A stretch of DNA of 59,762 nucleotides from Candidatus Cryptobacteroides choladohippi. GTDB lineage: Bacteria > Bacteroidota > Bacteroidia > Bacteroidales > UBA932. The position numbers and the translations under genes are program-made. The stretch lies in the NCBI GenBank assembly GCA_018065985.1, contig JAGHSF010000006.1, positions 1 to 59,762 on the forward strand, given 5' to 3'. The first letter of the stretch is position 1. Each line of letters begins with the position of its first letter. Positions 9,195 to 18,010 of this stretch are shown piece by piece. Below the pieces are notes generated by a model that worked only from the letters and a program-made list of their open reading frames with translations, was not told the origin of the DNA and searched no databases.

Positions 9195-9202
9195 TATATT
9201 TG
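9195..9202 (+). promoter_or_regulatory. Predicted -7 promoter box for DUF4294 gene
   Basis: TATATTTG on the plus strand, ending 6 bases before the ATG at 9209. The inferred start of transcription is about 3 bases before the start codon, so the mRNA would be nearly leaderless. Confidence 0.6.
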
Positions 9203-9208
9203 CATGTC

Positions 9209-9889
9209 ATGAAACGATTCGCCCTAATATTCCTGACACTTCTGCTGCCTCTCGCAGCAGGGGCCCAGGCGCGCAAGGTCACCGGCGTGCCCATGTACTT
9301 CGAGGTCACCCCTCAGGGCGATACCGTATTCCTCGACACCATCGAGCCTGTCTGGTGCCTGGCCCGCGGCAAGGGCATGCGGGACGGCGACTGGCGCAAA
9401 TACTACAAGATGGTGTACAACTTCAACAAGGTGTACCCCTACGCACTCGTGGGACGCAAGATGATGGCGCAGGTCGACAGCACCATGGCCGCCGATGTCA
9501 CCAAGCGGAGCGAAAGGAACAGATACGTCAACGACGTTGAGAAGGAGCTTTTCAGGCTCTTCGAGAAGGACATCAAGAACATGACCATATCGCAGGGCCT
9601 TGTGCTCATGAGACTTGTCGACAGGGAGTGCGGGATGAGCGCCTTCAGCATAATAAAGACCTACGAGAACGGCTTTGCGGCCAATTTCTGGCAGCTTGTG
9701 GCCAAGATGTTCTCCCAGGACCTGAAGACACGCTACGACCCTGACGGGAAGGACCAGAGGCTCGAGGAGCTATGCCGGATCTGGGACAGCGGCAGATGGG
9801 ACTCCTTCTACTTTTCGATATTCATGGAGCCGCCCTCAAAGGTCACGCTCAAGTCAGAGCACCTGAGCAGCGTGGTCAGAAAGAAGTGA
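9209..9889 (+). CDS. DUF4294 family secreted protein of unknown function
   Basis: A 226-residue protein with an N-terminal signal peptide (MKRFALIFLTLLLPLAAGAQ) and a body matching DUF4294, a Bacteroidota family of unknown function. Typical family features are the VYPYALVGRKMMAQVD and GMSAFSIIKTYENGFAANFW segments. The start at 9209 is preferred to an upstream TTG at 9191 because it gives a clean signal peptide and lies just after a TAnnTTTG box. The gene ends inside lpxH on the opposite strand (14-base tail-to-tail overlap). It is probably periplasmic; I assign no function. Confidence 0.85.
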   Translation: MKRFALIFLTLLLPLAAGAQARKVTGVPMYFEVTPQGDTVFLDTIEPVWCLARGKGMRDGDWRKYYKMVYNFNKVYPYALVGRKMMAQVDSTMAADVTKRSERNRYVNDVEKELFRLFEKDIKNMTISQGLVLMRLVDRECGMSAFSIIKTYENGFAANFWQLVAKMFSQDLKTRYDPDGKDQRLEELCRIWDSGRWDSFYFSIFMEPPSKVTLKSEHLSSVVRKK

Positions 9890-10610
9890 GAAGCTCCTCC
9901 CCCGTCCATACGGCATGGGGAGTCCCTCCGGAAATCCAGTCCTTGAGCACGACGAACCTGCTTCCCTCAGACATGGTCACATCTACACCGTCATGGAAGT
10001 GGCCGAACACGAAACAGTCGACAGGCCTTTCCGAAAGTGTCTTCCGGGCATAGGCATAGAGCGGTTCCCTGCCGCATTCAAAGTGATACGGCTTGTGGGT
10101 GCGGCGGTTCGAATCAGACCAGCCAAGGCCGATACGGTAAGCCAGCCATGGATGCAGGGTGCTGAAGACAGCCTGCGCCGCGCGGCAATGGAACACGCCG
10201 AGCATGAGCCTGTAGGACCATTTGGCGCCGCCGAGACGGTCGCCGTGGCCGACGCAGAAGACCTTGCCGTCGAAAGTGGTGAAGAAAGGCTGCTGCACCT
10301 TTCTGATGCCGAGGTCCTCGAAAAAACGATAGGTCCAGATGTCGTGATTGCCGGCACAGTAATAGACATCGATCCCGTCATCCATCAGCTGTATCAGCTC
10401 GGACACCACCCTGATACCCTCACGGGGCACCACATCGCGGTATTCGTACCAGAAATCCCAGATGTCGCCAAGCAGGCACACGGCACGTGTGGTCCCGCGG
10501 GGAATACCTTTCAGGAAATTAACGAAACGGGCCTCACGCTCCACCGGGTCACCTACCTTGAGGCCGAGATGGACGTCAGAGACAAAATATACAGCCCTGC
10601 GCTCTTCCAT
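9876..10610 (-). CDS. lpxH: UDP-2,3-diacylglucosamine diphosphatase (LpxH-type)
   Basis: Calcineurin-like metallophosphoesterase that releases UMP from UDP-2,3-diacylglucosamine to give lipid X in lipid A synthesis. The 244-residue protein has the whole motif series in order: YFVSDVHLGL, LLGDIWDFWYEY, YYCAGNHDIW, VGHGD and FVFGHFH. Family proteins in Bacteroidota share the C-terminal LKDWISGGTPHAVW-like end. It lies 3 bases downstream of uppP, so both could come from the ftsX unit; its 3' end overlaps the convergent DUF4294 gene. Confidence 0.9.
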   Translation of the reverse strand: MEERRAVYFVSDVHLGLKVGDPVEREARFVNFLKGIPRGTTRAVCLLGDIWDFWYEYRDVVPREGIRVVSELIQLMDDGIDVYYCAGNHDIWTYRFFEDLGIRKVQQPFFTTFDGKVFCVGHGDRLGGAKWSYRLMLGVFHCRAAQAVFSTLHPWLAYRIGLGWSDSNRRTHKPYHFECGREPLYAYARKTLSERPVDCFVFGHFHDGVDVTMSEGSRFVVLKDWISGGTPHAVWTGEELLTSF

Positions 10611-10613
10611 GGG

Positions 10614-11420
10614 CTAGAAAATGCACCAGCAGAGAACTGCCATGCCAACGATTGCACAGTAGAGGGCGAACCACTTGAGCCTGGCCTTCTTCACAAGGGC
10701 TATCATGACCTTGCAGGCGAAGAGGCCGCTCAGGAATGCGGAAAGGAATCCGAGGATCAGCGGAAGAGCCGGAATCGAAGATGCCGCCATGTCGCCGCCG
10801 ACCACGTCGAGGAAAGCTTCACCAAGTATGGGAACCAGGACCATAAGGAACGAGAACTGGGCCACATCCTCCCTTTTCATGCCGCAGAGAAGGCCTGTGC
10901 TGATGGTGGTTCCGGATCGGGACAGCCCGGGAACAGCCGCGAATGCCTGGCCTATTCCGACAGTCAGGGCCTGGCCATAGCTGATTCCGTTGCGGGCAGA
11001 CCGGGTGCCGCTCTTCCTGCCGGCCGATGTCCTGTCGGAGAAGAACAGCAGAAAGGCTGTCACAAGCAAGGCTACGCCGACCGTTGCCAGCGAGTTGAAA
11101 AGTCCTTCCACGATATCCTTGAAGAACATTCCCACGACAAACACGGGAATCATCGACACGCATATCTTGAGAATGTAGTCGGTCTCGTCATTGTATCTGA
11201 ACTTGAAGAGTCCGCAGAGGAGTTTCCATATCTGCCTGCGGAACACAATGATGGTGGCGAGCACGGTCGCCGCGTGCACGACAACCTCGAAGACCAGGTC
11301 GTCAGAAGCCTCGACGCCGAGTATCTCGCGCCCTATGGCAAGATGGCCGCTGCTGCTGACGGGCAGGAATTCGGTAAGGCCCTGTATCAGGCCAAGCAAG
11401 ACAGACTGCCACCAGCTCAT
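10614..11420 (-). CDS. uppP: Undecaprenyl-diphosphatase
   Basis: Inner-membrane enzyme that recycles undecaprenyl diphosphate to the monophosphate carrier used for peptidoglycan and O-antigen precursors. The 268-residue polytopic protein shows both BacA/UppP signatures: GLTEFLPVSSSGHLAIG near the N-terminus and PGLSRSGTTISTGLLCGM in the middle. Its start overlaps the DUF3098 stop by 4 bases (ATGA). The ftsX-DUF3098-uppP order is common in Bacteroidota. Confidence 0.96.
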   Translation of the reverse strand: MSWWQSVLLGLIQGLTEFLPVSSSGHLAIGREILGVEASDDLVFEVVVHAATVLATIIVFRRQIWKLLCGLFKFRYNDETDYILKICVSMIPVFVVGMFFKDIVEGLFNSLATVGVALLVTAFLLFFSDRTSAGRKSGTRSARNGISYGQALTVGIGQAFAAVPGLSRSGTTISTGLLCGMKREDVAQFSFLMVLVPILGEAFLDVVGGDMAASSIPALPLILGFLSAFLSGLFACKVMIALVKKARLKWFALYCAIVGMAVLCWCIF

Positions 11421-11656
11421 TTCTTTCCCTCCTCCTTGCTGCCGGACTTGCCCATGATGCCGACAACCGTCACCACAATTCCGGCAAGTATGACTATGGG
11501 CGCCGCAACCAGGCGGCGGAAATCGAACATCGCGTAGTTGAAGACTGCGGGGTCATCGCTGCCGCCGCCAGTCATGAGTATATACCCTGAGACCATGACC
11601 AGCACTCCTGCGAGCACCAGCCTCAAGCCTTTGGGGGTTATTGCCATCCTGTCCAT
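11417..11656 (-). CDS. DUF3098 family small membrane protein
   Basis: A 79-residue protein with two hydrophobic helices (LRLVLAGVLVMVSGYILMTG and APIVILAGIVVTVVGIMG) and a PAVFNYAMFDFRRLVAAP loop. This matches DUF3098, a short Bacteroidota family almost always found between ftsX and uppP. Its function is not established. It overlaps uppP by 4 bases and follows ftsX by 1 base, so translation of all three is probably coupled. Confidence 0.88.
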   Translation of the reverse strand: MDRMAITPKGLRLVLAGVLVMVSGYILMTGGGSDDPAVFNYAMFDFRRLVAAPIVILAGIVVTVVGIMGKSGSKEEGKK

Positions 11657-11657
11657 A

Positions 11658-12536
11658 TCAATAATACAAATCGTCCTTGTTCAGAGAAATCATCCTGTTG
11701 ACCACGAAATACGAGCTCACGAGACATATCGCCACTCCGCTGGCGACCACGACCGCACCAGCAGCCACAAGGCCCTGGGTGGTGAAGACGTCGAAAAGGC
11801 GCGGGAATGACTTGTGCAGCAACGCCAGAAGGCCGGCCAGTCCCAGCAGGGCAAGGAATGACGCGGCAAGGCCCTGAAGGAGCGCAGCCCTCATGAAAGG
11901 CCTGCGTATGAATCTCCGCGTGGCACCTACAAGCTGCATGGTGTGCACCGTGAAGCGGCGGGCGGAGACACTGAGCCGCACCGTGTTGTTAATCAGCACG
12001 AAGGAGATGAAGAGGAGCAGGAGCACAAGCACTCCGAGCACCAGCGATATCTTCTTCAGGTTCGTATTGAGGGCGTCGATGAGATTCTGCTGGCAGTTCA
12101 CCTCGTCGACGATTTCAGGGTCGTTCAGCTGGGGAAGGATCAGCGCAAGGCTGTCCGAGGAGACATACTCGGCATTCAGGGTGATGTCGATGCTCAGAGG
12201 GACGGGGGAAGTCTCGAAGACACTCAGGAAATCCTCCCCGAGCATGTCCTGCAGCTCGCGCAGCCCCTCCTCCCTGGTGACCAGGTGCGTCGAGCGGACG
12301 AAAGGCATGCCGGCGAGGCCGGTCTGATAGGCAGTGGCCTGGGATTCAGTGACTTCCTCCCTCATAAGGACGGAAATCTGCATGCTCTCCTTGAAGTAGT
12401 CGGAGGCACTCCTTGCGTTCACCAGAACCAGACAGGCAACGCCTATGAGAAGCAGCACAAGAGCAATGCTGATTATGCTGGAAAGATATGCATTGGCAAG
12501 TCTTCTGGTCAACTTCTTCTTCTCTGCGTTTCCCAT
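11658..12536 (-). CDS. ftsX: Cell division permease-like protein FtsX
   Basis: Membrane partner of the ATPase FtsE; the complex controls peptidoglycan hydrolases at the septum. The 292-residue protein has one N-terminal membrane helix, a periplasmic domain (about residues 45-165) and three C-terminal helices, with the FtsX-type HTMQLVGATRRFIRRPFM segment before the last two. ftsE is not adjacent, as is usual in this phylum. A TAACTTTG box on the minus strand lies at 12556-12563, giving a leader of about 16 bases. Confidence 0.92.
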   Translation of the reverse strand: MGNAEKKKLTRRLANAYLSSIISIALVLLLIGVACLVLVNARSASDYFKESMQISVLMREEVTESQATAYQTGLAGMPFVRSTHLVTREEGLRELQDMLGEDFLSVFETSPVPLSIDITLNAEYVSSDSLALILPQLNDPEIVDEVNCQQNLIDALNTNLKKISLVLGVLVLLLLFISFVLINNTVRLSVSARRFTVHTMQLVGATRRFIRRPFMRAALLQGLAASFLALLGLAGLLALLHKSFPRLFDVFTTQGLVAAGAVVVASGVAICLVSSYFVVNRMISLNKDDLYY

Positions 12537-12555
12537 GGGCGACTGATTTGAACTC

Positions 12556-12563
12556 CAAAGTTA
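12556..12563 (-). promoter_or_regulatory. Predicted -7 promoter box for ftsX-DUF3098-uppP-lpxH
   Basis: The minus strand reads TAACTTTG, a full TAnnTTTG match, ending 19 bases before the ftsX ATG. The four genes downstream are spaced by 3 bases or less or overlap, so this is the likely promoter of the whole envelope-gene unit. Confidence 0.6.
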
Positions 12564-12593
12564 GTGAAATATCCAAATATCAAAAAATATTCT

Positions 12594-12601
12594 TACCTTT
12601 G
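12594..12601 (+). promoter_or_regulatory. Predicted -7 promoter box for the GT5-DUF4270 unit
   Basis: TACCTTTG on the plus strand, ending 7 bases before the ATG at 12609. It predicts an mRNA leader of only about 4 bases. It is divergent from the ftsX promoter about 30 bases away. Confidence 0.6.
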
Positions 12602-12608
12602 TAAGTAT

Positions 12609-13427
12609 ATGGCTGATTCTGTTCAAAAGGTTTTGTTCGTGAATTCGGAGATATTTCCTTACCTCCCCGAATCCGATATAGCGAACATCGGGCGCTACCT
12701 GCCTCAAGGTATACAGGAACTCAAGAAGGAAATCCGCTCGTTCATGCCCCGCTTCGGATGCATAAATGAGCGCAAGAACCAGTTGCATGAGGTCATCCGC
12801 CTGTCGGGAATGAACGTCATCATCGGAGACATCGACCGTCCCCTCATCATCAAGGTGGCCTCCATTTCCGCCGCTCGCATCCAGGTGTATTTCATCGACA
12901 ACGAAGACTATTTCCGCCGCAAGCAGACCTACTGCGCCGAGGACGGAACCTTCTTCGCCGACAACTCTGAGAGGACGATCTTCTTCGCCCGCGGCGTGCT
13001 GGAAACCGTGAAGAAGCTCCGCTGGGCCCCTGACGTGATCCACTGCCAGGGATGGTTCTCGCACCTGCTTCCCGCATACCTGAAGATGGCCTACAAGGAC
13101 GACCCCATCTTTGCCGGCAGCAAGGTGGTGGTAAGCCTCTATTCCGACACACCCGAAACTCCTTTCGGGCCGGACTTCGCAGAAAAGGCGGCGTTCGGCG
13201 GACTGGGAAAGGACGACCTCCATTTCCTGGAAGACCCCACTGGCATCAATCTTGCTAAAACAGCCATACAGTACGCAGACGGAGTGATCATCGGCTCGCC
13301 CAATGTCGACGAGGAGATTGTCGATTACTGCAGGGAGAGGGAACTCCCCGTCCTCCCATACAGCCAGAAGGACCTCGAGGACGGCAGCTACGTCCAGGCG
13401 TACAGCGCCTTTTACGATAAGATTTAA
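12609..13427 (+). CDS. Short glycogen/starch synthase-like protein (GT5 N-terminal domain only)
   Basis: A 272-residue protein resembling the N-terminal catalytic half of GT5 starch synthases: KVLFVNSEIFPYLPES, PRFGCINERKNQLHEVIRLS and the conserved DVIHCQGWFSHLLPAYLK. The C-terminal nucleotide-binding Rossmann domain of full synthases (about 200 further residues) is missing, and the classical KxGGL motif is changed to a form with IANIGRYLP. Bacteroidota commonly carry this short form beside panC and a DUF4270 gene. Whether it is catalytic is doubtful; a regulatory or structural role is possible. DUF4270 starts 1 base after its stop. Confidence 0.75.
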   Translation: MADSVQKVLFVNSEIFPYLPESDIANIGRYLPQGIQELKKEIRSFMPRFGCINERKNQLHEVIRLSGMNVIIGDIDRPLIIKVASISAARIQVYFIDNEDYFRRKQTYCAEDGTFFADNSERTIFFARGVLETVKKLRWAPDVIHCQGWFSHLLPAYLKMAYKDDPIFAGSKVVVSLYSDTPETPFGPDFAEKAAFGGLGKDDLHFLEDPTGINLAKTAIQYADGVIIGSPNVDEEIVDYCRERELPVLPYSQKDLEDGSYVQAYSAFYDKI

Positions 13428-13428
13428 G

Positions 13429-15057
13429 ATGAAATTCAGATTTACCGTCATAGCGGCGGCCATCGCGTGCTGCCTGTCATGTGTGGATGCAAACGACCAG
13501 TTGGGCGAAAGCCTCATCCCGGTTGACCAGATGTACTCCATCTATTCGGAAACGGTACCTCTGTCATCCGTAAGGATGCAGATGGCAGACAGCCTTTCCG
13601 GCTACTCGAACAGCAGAATCACAATCGGAGCAGTCCGCGACGACGTGTACGGTCTCAGCACCAGGGCATGCGCCCTGACTCTCGTGCCCATCTCCGACAG
13701 CCTTGATTTCGGAGAGAACCCGGTAGCCACCAATTTCCATTTCGAGGCGGCCCACGACACCACCTCGTTCTGCGACCCCGCACAGAAGCGCATCCTCCAG
13801 AATGTGAACGTATATGCGCTGACCAAGCCCCTCGTGGCAAGCAAGAACTTCGACTGCAATGCCGTAATCGAGCACTCCGAGAACACCATCACAAAAGGCA
13901 CGCCCGTAATCAACGGCAAGGATTCGCTCTCATTCGATTTCACACAGGAGTTCGCGAACAGGTACCTCAGCATAACACAGGACGACCTCAAGAGCCTCGA
14001 CAAGTATCTTGAAAAGGTTCCGGGCATCTATATTGACACGGATGCGCCTACCGGAAAGGGCGGACGCATCGACATGTTCCAGCTCCAGCTCGGATTCGAC
14101 ACCCAGTACTACACGCTGAAAGGCAACTACGCCAGGCTTACGGTGCGCACGAAGTACAAGCATTGGAAAGAGCGCAAGGACACATCCTTCTTCTTTTACT
14201 TCAGCCCGCTCAGTCTCACAAGACTGGATTCGCTCATAACCAAGAACTCCCAGGGCAACCTTCCCCAGTATGCGCTCAACCTTACCGCACACGAGACGCG
14301 CCACATGGCAGGAGAGGCCTCAGACAAGGTCTATGTGGAAGGTGGCGGCGGACTCAAGCCCGTCATCACGGCAAGACAGATAAAGGATCTTGCCTCCGAA
14401 CTCATTTCGGCCAAGGGAGGAGATCCGAAGAGTGCCGTCATCAACAAGGCGACGATAGTTCTTCCTTTCGAATTCCCCGAGGACTACAAGGAAATGGACA
14501 AGTTCCCCTACATCCTTTCTCCCACCTGCCGTATCAAGAACGACACCACCGCCACATTCATGGGTCTCACCGATGCCAGCAGCAGCAACGAGAACCAGGG
14601 CGACATCGACCGTTCGAACCTGCAGTTCACCCCTGACATCACCTACCACATGCAGGAGATTCTGAAGATGGACGACAAGAAGATCGACAGCGGGAACTAC
14701 GACATATGGCTCCTCATCATGGCCAACGAGATTGTGAAGACGCAGTCCAACACATCCAGCAACGACATGAGCGAATACTACCAGTATCTGGCATACCAGA
14801 ACTACTATAACAACATGTATGGCGGATATGGCGGCTACGGCGGTTACGGTGGATATGGCGGCTACGGCAACTATTACTCCAACTACTACAGCTACATGAT
14901 GATGGCGGCTTATGCCGGCGGCAACAGCGGCTCCACCACAACGACAACCGCAGCGCTGGACAAGGACAGATACTATTCAGGATACCTGAACGGTCCTGCG
15001 GCCGACAGAGCACCTCAGCTCAAGATCACATTCTCAGTTCCCAACACGGCAAAGTAA
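13429..15057 (+). CDS. DUF4270 family lipoprotein with Gly-Gly-Tyr repeats
   Basis: A 542-residue predicted lipoprotein (MKFRFTVIAAAIACCLSC, then VDANDQLGESLIP, the usual start of the mature DUF4270 chain). The family is widespread in Bacteroidota with no known function and usually follows a short GT5 gene, as here. Near residues 464-480 there are five perfect GGY units in a Tyr/Asn-rich segment, encoded by 14821-14865. The repeats differ in synonymous bases. The ATG at 13429 is chosen because it gives a lipoprotein signal; a longer frame upstream has no signal. A terminator follows at 15071-15118. Confidence 0.85.
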   Translation: MKFRFTVIAAAIACCLSCVDANDQLGESLIPVDQMYSIYSETVPLSSVRMQMADSLSGYSNSRITIGAVRDDVYGLSTRACALTLVPISDSLDFGENPVATNFHFEAAHDTTSFCDPAQKRILQNVNVYALTKPLVASKNFDCNAVIEHSENTITKGTPVINGKDSLSFDFTQEFANRYLSITQDDLKSLDKYLEKVPGIYIDTDAPTGKGGRIDMFQLQLGFDTQYYTLKGNYARLTVRTKYKHWKERKDTSFFFYFSPLSLTRLDSLITKNSQGNLPQYALNLTAHETRHMAGEASDKVYVEGGGGLKPVITARQIKDLASELISAKGGDPKSAVINKATIVLPFEFPEDYKEMDKFPYILSPTCRIKNDTTATFMGLTDASSSNENQGDIDRSNLQFTPDITYHMQEILKMDDKKIDSGNYDIWLLIMANEIVKTQSNTSSNDMSEYYQYLAYQNYYNNMYGGYGGYGGYGGYGGYGNYYSNYYSYMMMAAYAGGNSGSTTTTTAALDKDRYYSGYLNGPAADRAPQLKITFSVPNTAK

Positions 15058-15070
15058 GTGCCTGACAGCA

Positions 15071-15118
15071 GATAAAAACAAATCGGGGTCGCCTGGAAAG
15101 GCAACCCCGATATTTTTT
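15071..15118. terminator. Bidirectional intrinsic terminator between DUF4270 and acpP
   Basis: A hairpin with arms TCGGGGT (15083-15089) and ACCCCGA (15104-15110), extended by GCC/GGC around a TGGAAA loop. It is followed by TATTTTTTT on the plus strand and by TTTGTTTTTATC on the minus strand. It can therefore serve both convergent genes. Confidence 0.85.
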
Positions 15119-15128
15119 TGATAATAGA

Positions 15129-15377
15129 TTACAGAAGAGCTATCTTCTCAGCAACCTTGTCAACTGCGTCCTTTACAGTAGCGATTGTGCTTGTCTCCTC
15201 GTCGGGAATCTTGATTCCGAATACCTTCTCGAACTCCATAAGAAGCTCTACAGTGTCGAGAGAGTCTGCACCGAGGTCATTGGCGAAATTTGCATTGTCT
15301 GTGACCTCTGAAGGTTCAACACCGAGTTTGTCAACGATGATGGCCTTAACCTTCTTTACGATTTCTTCGTATTCCAT
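15129..15377 (-). CDS. acpP: Acyl carrier protein
   Basis: Carries growing acyl chains as thioesters during type II fatty acid synthesis. The 82-residue acidic protein ([20 protein letters not shown]...) has the phosphopantetheine attachment motif [15 protein letters not shown], with the modified Ser in DSL. The start at 15377 gives the usual length; an upstream ATG would add 18 residues with no family match. fabF, the usual neighbour, is absent. A TAATTTTG box lies at 15429-15436. Confidence 0.96.
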   Translation of the reverse strand: MEYEEIVKKVKAIIVDKLGVEPSEVTDNANFANDLGADSLDTVELLMEFEKVFGIKIPDEETSTIATVKDAVDKVAEKIALL

Positions 15378-15428
15378 AACGTGATTTATTGAGTTTATTA
15401 TTAGTACTTTCTGTATAAAACAACCATG

Positions 15429-15436
15429 CAAAATTA
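15429..15436 (-). promoter_or_regulatory. Predicted -7 promoter box for acpP
   Basis: The minus strand reads TAATTTTG, a full TAnnTTTG match, giving a leader of about 48 bases. It lies in the 70-base gap after pnuC, so acpP is probably a separate unit. Confidence 0.55.
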
Positions 15437-15447
15437 AAGAATTAATT

Positions 15448-16200
15448 TTACTTATCCAAACGCCCCTCTTGGCCGCTCAGTTTCAGCCAGATACGCAGGC
15501 CGTTCAGGGAATTGACCAGGTAGAAGCTGTATTTTATGATATATATGGCGGCATAGTCGTTGCCTCCCGACCTCAGGGACATCACCCACATCATGATGGA
15601 AAACACGTTGACGCCTATCCAGAAGATCCACTGTTCCGCATATGCCATGCTCATGAGAAGCTGGCCAAGTATGTTGCAGACCAGCGGCAGCACATCCAGC
15701 ACGACTGCAGTCCTGATGAATGTGGTTGCGGCCGACTTGTCGAACTGTGACAGGATAAGGTAGGCCACAATGCTGCCTGCGACAAAGATGGTGGTGTAAA
15801 GGGCCCACTGCCTGCCGTTCAGGCGGCGCGCCTTGACCTGCGATGACGAATCGGCTCCGCGTTTGCGCCACTGGCTGTATCCCACGAACTGCATGGGCAC
15901 AAAATATACAGCGTGGAGAATGGCATTTCCGAGCCCGGCGCCTCCATTCTTCCAGTTCACAAAGCACATCGCCCCGTATATGGCAACGTCCAGCAGACCG
16001 AAAAGGAAGGTCCATATCTTGCCGTTGGCCGAGCATACGGTGCTGAGGATTCCCATCAGGGAACCGAACGCCGAAACAACCAGCAGGAACCTGCCGGCCT
16101 GGGTACCGCCAAGTTTAAGGGCTGTGGTGAGAACAAGTGCAACGGTCATTCCTCCAAGGATGAACACGTTGAACCATTTGTTGAATGTCTTTTCTGTCAT
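15448..16200 (-). CDS. pnuC: PnuC-family nicotinamide riboside transporter
   Basis: A 250-residue polytopic membrane protein of the PnuC family, which imports nicotinamide riboside (or related vitamin B precursors) by facilitated diffusion. About seven hydrophobic segments are visible, with family hallmarks [20 protein letters not shown] and the Trp-rich [20 protein letters not shown]. The protein is larger than some PnuC proteins because of an inner loop with [20 protein letters not shown]. It starts 1 base after the uvrC stop, so the two are likely co-transcribed. Substrate choice cannot be settled by eye. Confidence 0.82.
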   Translation of the reverse strand: MTEKTFNKWFNVFILGGMTVALVLTTALKLGGTQAGRFLLVVSAFGSLMGILSTVCSANGKIWTFLFGLLDVAIYGAMCFVNWKNGGAGLGNAILHAVYFVPMQFVGYSQWRKRGADSSSQVKARRLNGRQWALYTTIFVAGSIVAYLILSQFDKSAATTFIRTAVVLDVLPLVCNILGQLLMSMAYAEQWIFWIGVNVFSIMMWVMSLRSGGNDYAAIYIIKYSFYLVNSLNGLRIWLKLSGQEGRLDK

Positions 16201-16201
16201 G

Positions 16202-18004
16202 TCAATTTTCTTTTTCTGAGCAGATTCTTTCCTTTATTCTTCTGGCCAGCACCGGGCCGACCAGTCTTGCCACGTCCTCCTCCGGTGCGGCAGCAATTCT
16301 CGCCACCGACCCGAAATGCATCAGCAGACGCTCTTCTGTCTGCTCACCAACGCCCTTGATGCCGCGGAGTACGCTTTCCACAGCAGCCTTGCTGCGGAGA
16401 TTGCGGTGGAAGGTGATACCGAAGCGGTGAGCCTCGTCCCTTATATGCTGGAGTATCTTCAGGGCCTGGGAGTTGCGGTCTATGAAAAGCGGATACGGAT
16501 CCCCCACCCTTACGACTTCCTCCAGCCTTTTGGCCAGGCCGACAACAGTCACCCTGTCCTGGATGCCAAGTTCGCAGAGCGCCTGCCATGCGAAGTTCAG
16601 CTGCCCCGTGCTGCCATCTATCACTATGAGCTGCGGCAGGTCGTCCGGATTCTCTTCCAGCATCCTGGAGTAGCGGCGGTTCACCACCTCCTTCATGGAA
16701 GCGAAATCGTTGGCACCGATGACTGTCTTGATCTTGAACTTGCGGTAGTCGGATTTGCAGGGTTCGGCGTTTCGGAAAACGACACAGGATGCGACCGGGT
16801 TCGTTCCCTGGATATTGGAGTTGTCGAAGCACTCCATATGAACGGGCAGTTCCTTCATACCCAGAGCTTTGCGGAGTTCTTCCATAACCGACTGGCGATA
16901 CTCCTCCGGATTGGTGCGCTCTTTGGCCTTGAGTGTGTTGAAGCGGAACTCCTTTGCATTCTTGGAACTGAGTTCGAGCAGTGCGAGCTTCTCGCCGCGT
17001 ACGGGGATGCGGAAATCAACGCCGGCGATCTCCACTCCCGGAAGGAAAGGCACGAGGACCTCGCGGCTAAGGTTGCCGAACTTGCTCTCGATCTCGGCCA
17101 GGAAAGTGCTGAGCACCGTTTCCTGTTCCTCCTCGATCTGCATCTTGAAACCGAGGTTCAGGCTCTGTATGATGGCACCACCGCGTATTCTAAGGAAGTT
17201 GCCGAAGGCGTCCAGGCCATCGAAGACAAGGGAGAACACATCAACATCGCGTTCGCCCGCAGTCGTGATGACCGACTTGGCGTAATGCTGCTGCAGGGCC
17301 TCGATCCTTTGTTTGAAACTCTGGGCAAGTTCGAAATCAAGCCTGTCGGCAGCCTGGGTCATGGCAGCCTTGTACTGTTTGATGATATCGTTCACTCCCC
17401 CACTCAAAAGGCGCACAATCTCGTTTATGTAGGCCCCGTACTCCGCCTGCGACACGCCGCCGACGCAACAGCCGAGGCACCGGCCCAGGTGCATGTCGAG
17501 ACAGGGGCGGTACTTGTGGTGGAGCAGGCCTTCAGACGTGATTCTGAGCTTGCAGGAACGCAGCGGGTAATTGGAGCTGAAGAATTCCAGAAGAGCCCTT
17601 GCATGCAGCACCGAACTGTAGGGTCCGAAGTAGCGCGAGCCGTTCTGCACCACCCTGCGGGTCAGGAAGACCTTGGGGAATTCGTCCGAAGTGACGCATA
17701 TCCAGGGATAGGTCTTGGAATCCTTGAGGAGTATGTTGTATTTGGGCTTGTACTGCTTGATCAGGTTGTTCTCAAGCAGCAGGGCATCCGCCTCCGAGTC
17801 AACCACTGAATACTGTACATCCGCTATCTTGGAGACGAGTATCCTGGTCTTGGTGTTGAGCCTTTCAGGCGGCACGAAATACTGATGCACACGGTTGAAC
17901 AGATCCTTGGCCTTGCCCACGTATATCACCGTGCCCGCCGCATCGTAATAGCGGTAGACACCCGGCTGGTGAGGGAGGAGGTCTATCTTCTCGCGGACAT
18001 CCAT
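16202..18004 (-). CDS. uvrC: UvrABC system protein C
   Basis: Nucleotide-excision-repair endonuclease that makes both incisions after UvrB loading. The 600-residue protein has the N-terminal GIY-YIG nuclease (PHQPGVYRYYDAAGTVIYVG), a Cys-rich linker around CLGCCVG, the UvrBC-binding helix pair (AQSFKQRIEALQQHYAK), the RNase H-like C-domain (HMECFDNSNIQGTNPVASCV; LIVIDGSTGQLNFAW) and a terminal helix-hairpin-helix (IKGVGEQTEERLLMHFG). Length is normal. It starts 6 bases after the TlpA-like gene. Confidence 0.97.
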   Translation of the reverse strand: MDVREKIDLLPHQPGVYRYYDAAGTVIYVGKAKDLFNRVHQYFVPPERLNTKTRILVSKIADVQYSVVDSEADALLLENNLIKQYKPKYNILLKDSKTYPWICVTSDEFPKVFLTRRVVQNGSRYFGPYSSVLHARALLEFFSSNYPLRSCKLRITSEGLLHHKYRPCLDMHLGRCLGCCVGGVSQAEYGAYINEIVRLLSGGVNDIIKQYKAAMTQAADRLDFELAQSFKQRIEALQQHYAKSVITTAGERDVDVFSLVFDGLDAFGNFLRIRGGAIIQSLNLGFKMQIEEEQETVLSTFLAEIESKFGNLSREVLVPFLPGVEIAGVDFRIPVRGEKLALLELSSKNAKEFRFNTLKAKERTNPEEYRQSVMEELRKALGMKELPVHMECFDNSNIQGTNPVASCVVFRNAEPCKSDYRKFKIKTVIGANDFASMKEVVNRRYSRMLEENPDDLPQLIVIDGSTGQLNFAWQALCELGIQDRVTVVGLAKRLEEVVRVGDPYPLFIDRNSQALKILQHIRDEAHRFGITFHRNLRSKAAVESVLRGIKGVGEQTEERLLMHFGSVARIAAAPEEDVARLVGPVLARRIKERICSEKEN

Positions 18005-18010
18005 CAGAAA

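Noticed and set aside
9915..11537. A 540-codon open frame antisense to lpxH, uppP and DUF3098
   Set aside because: It spans three genes with clear family matches on the other strand, shows no domain or signal of its own, and is explained by codon bias leaving few antisense stops.
12561..13541. A 326-codon minus-strand frame over the GT5 gene
   Set aside because: It crosses two gene boundaries and the promoter region of ftsX; the plus-strand GT5 and DUF4270 frames carry the family matches.
16316..17809. A 497-codon open frame antisense to uvrC
   Set aside because: Fully inside a well-conserved gene and without recognisable protein features.
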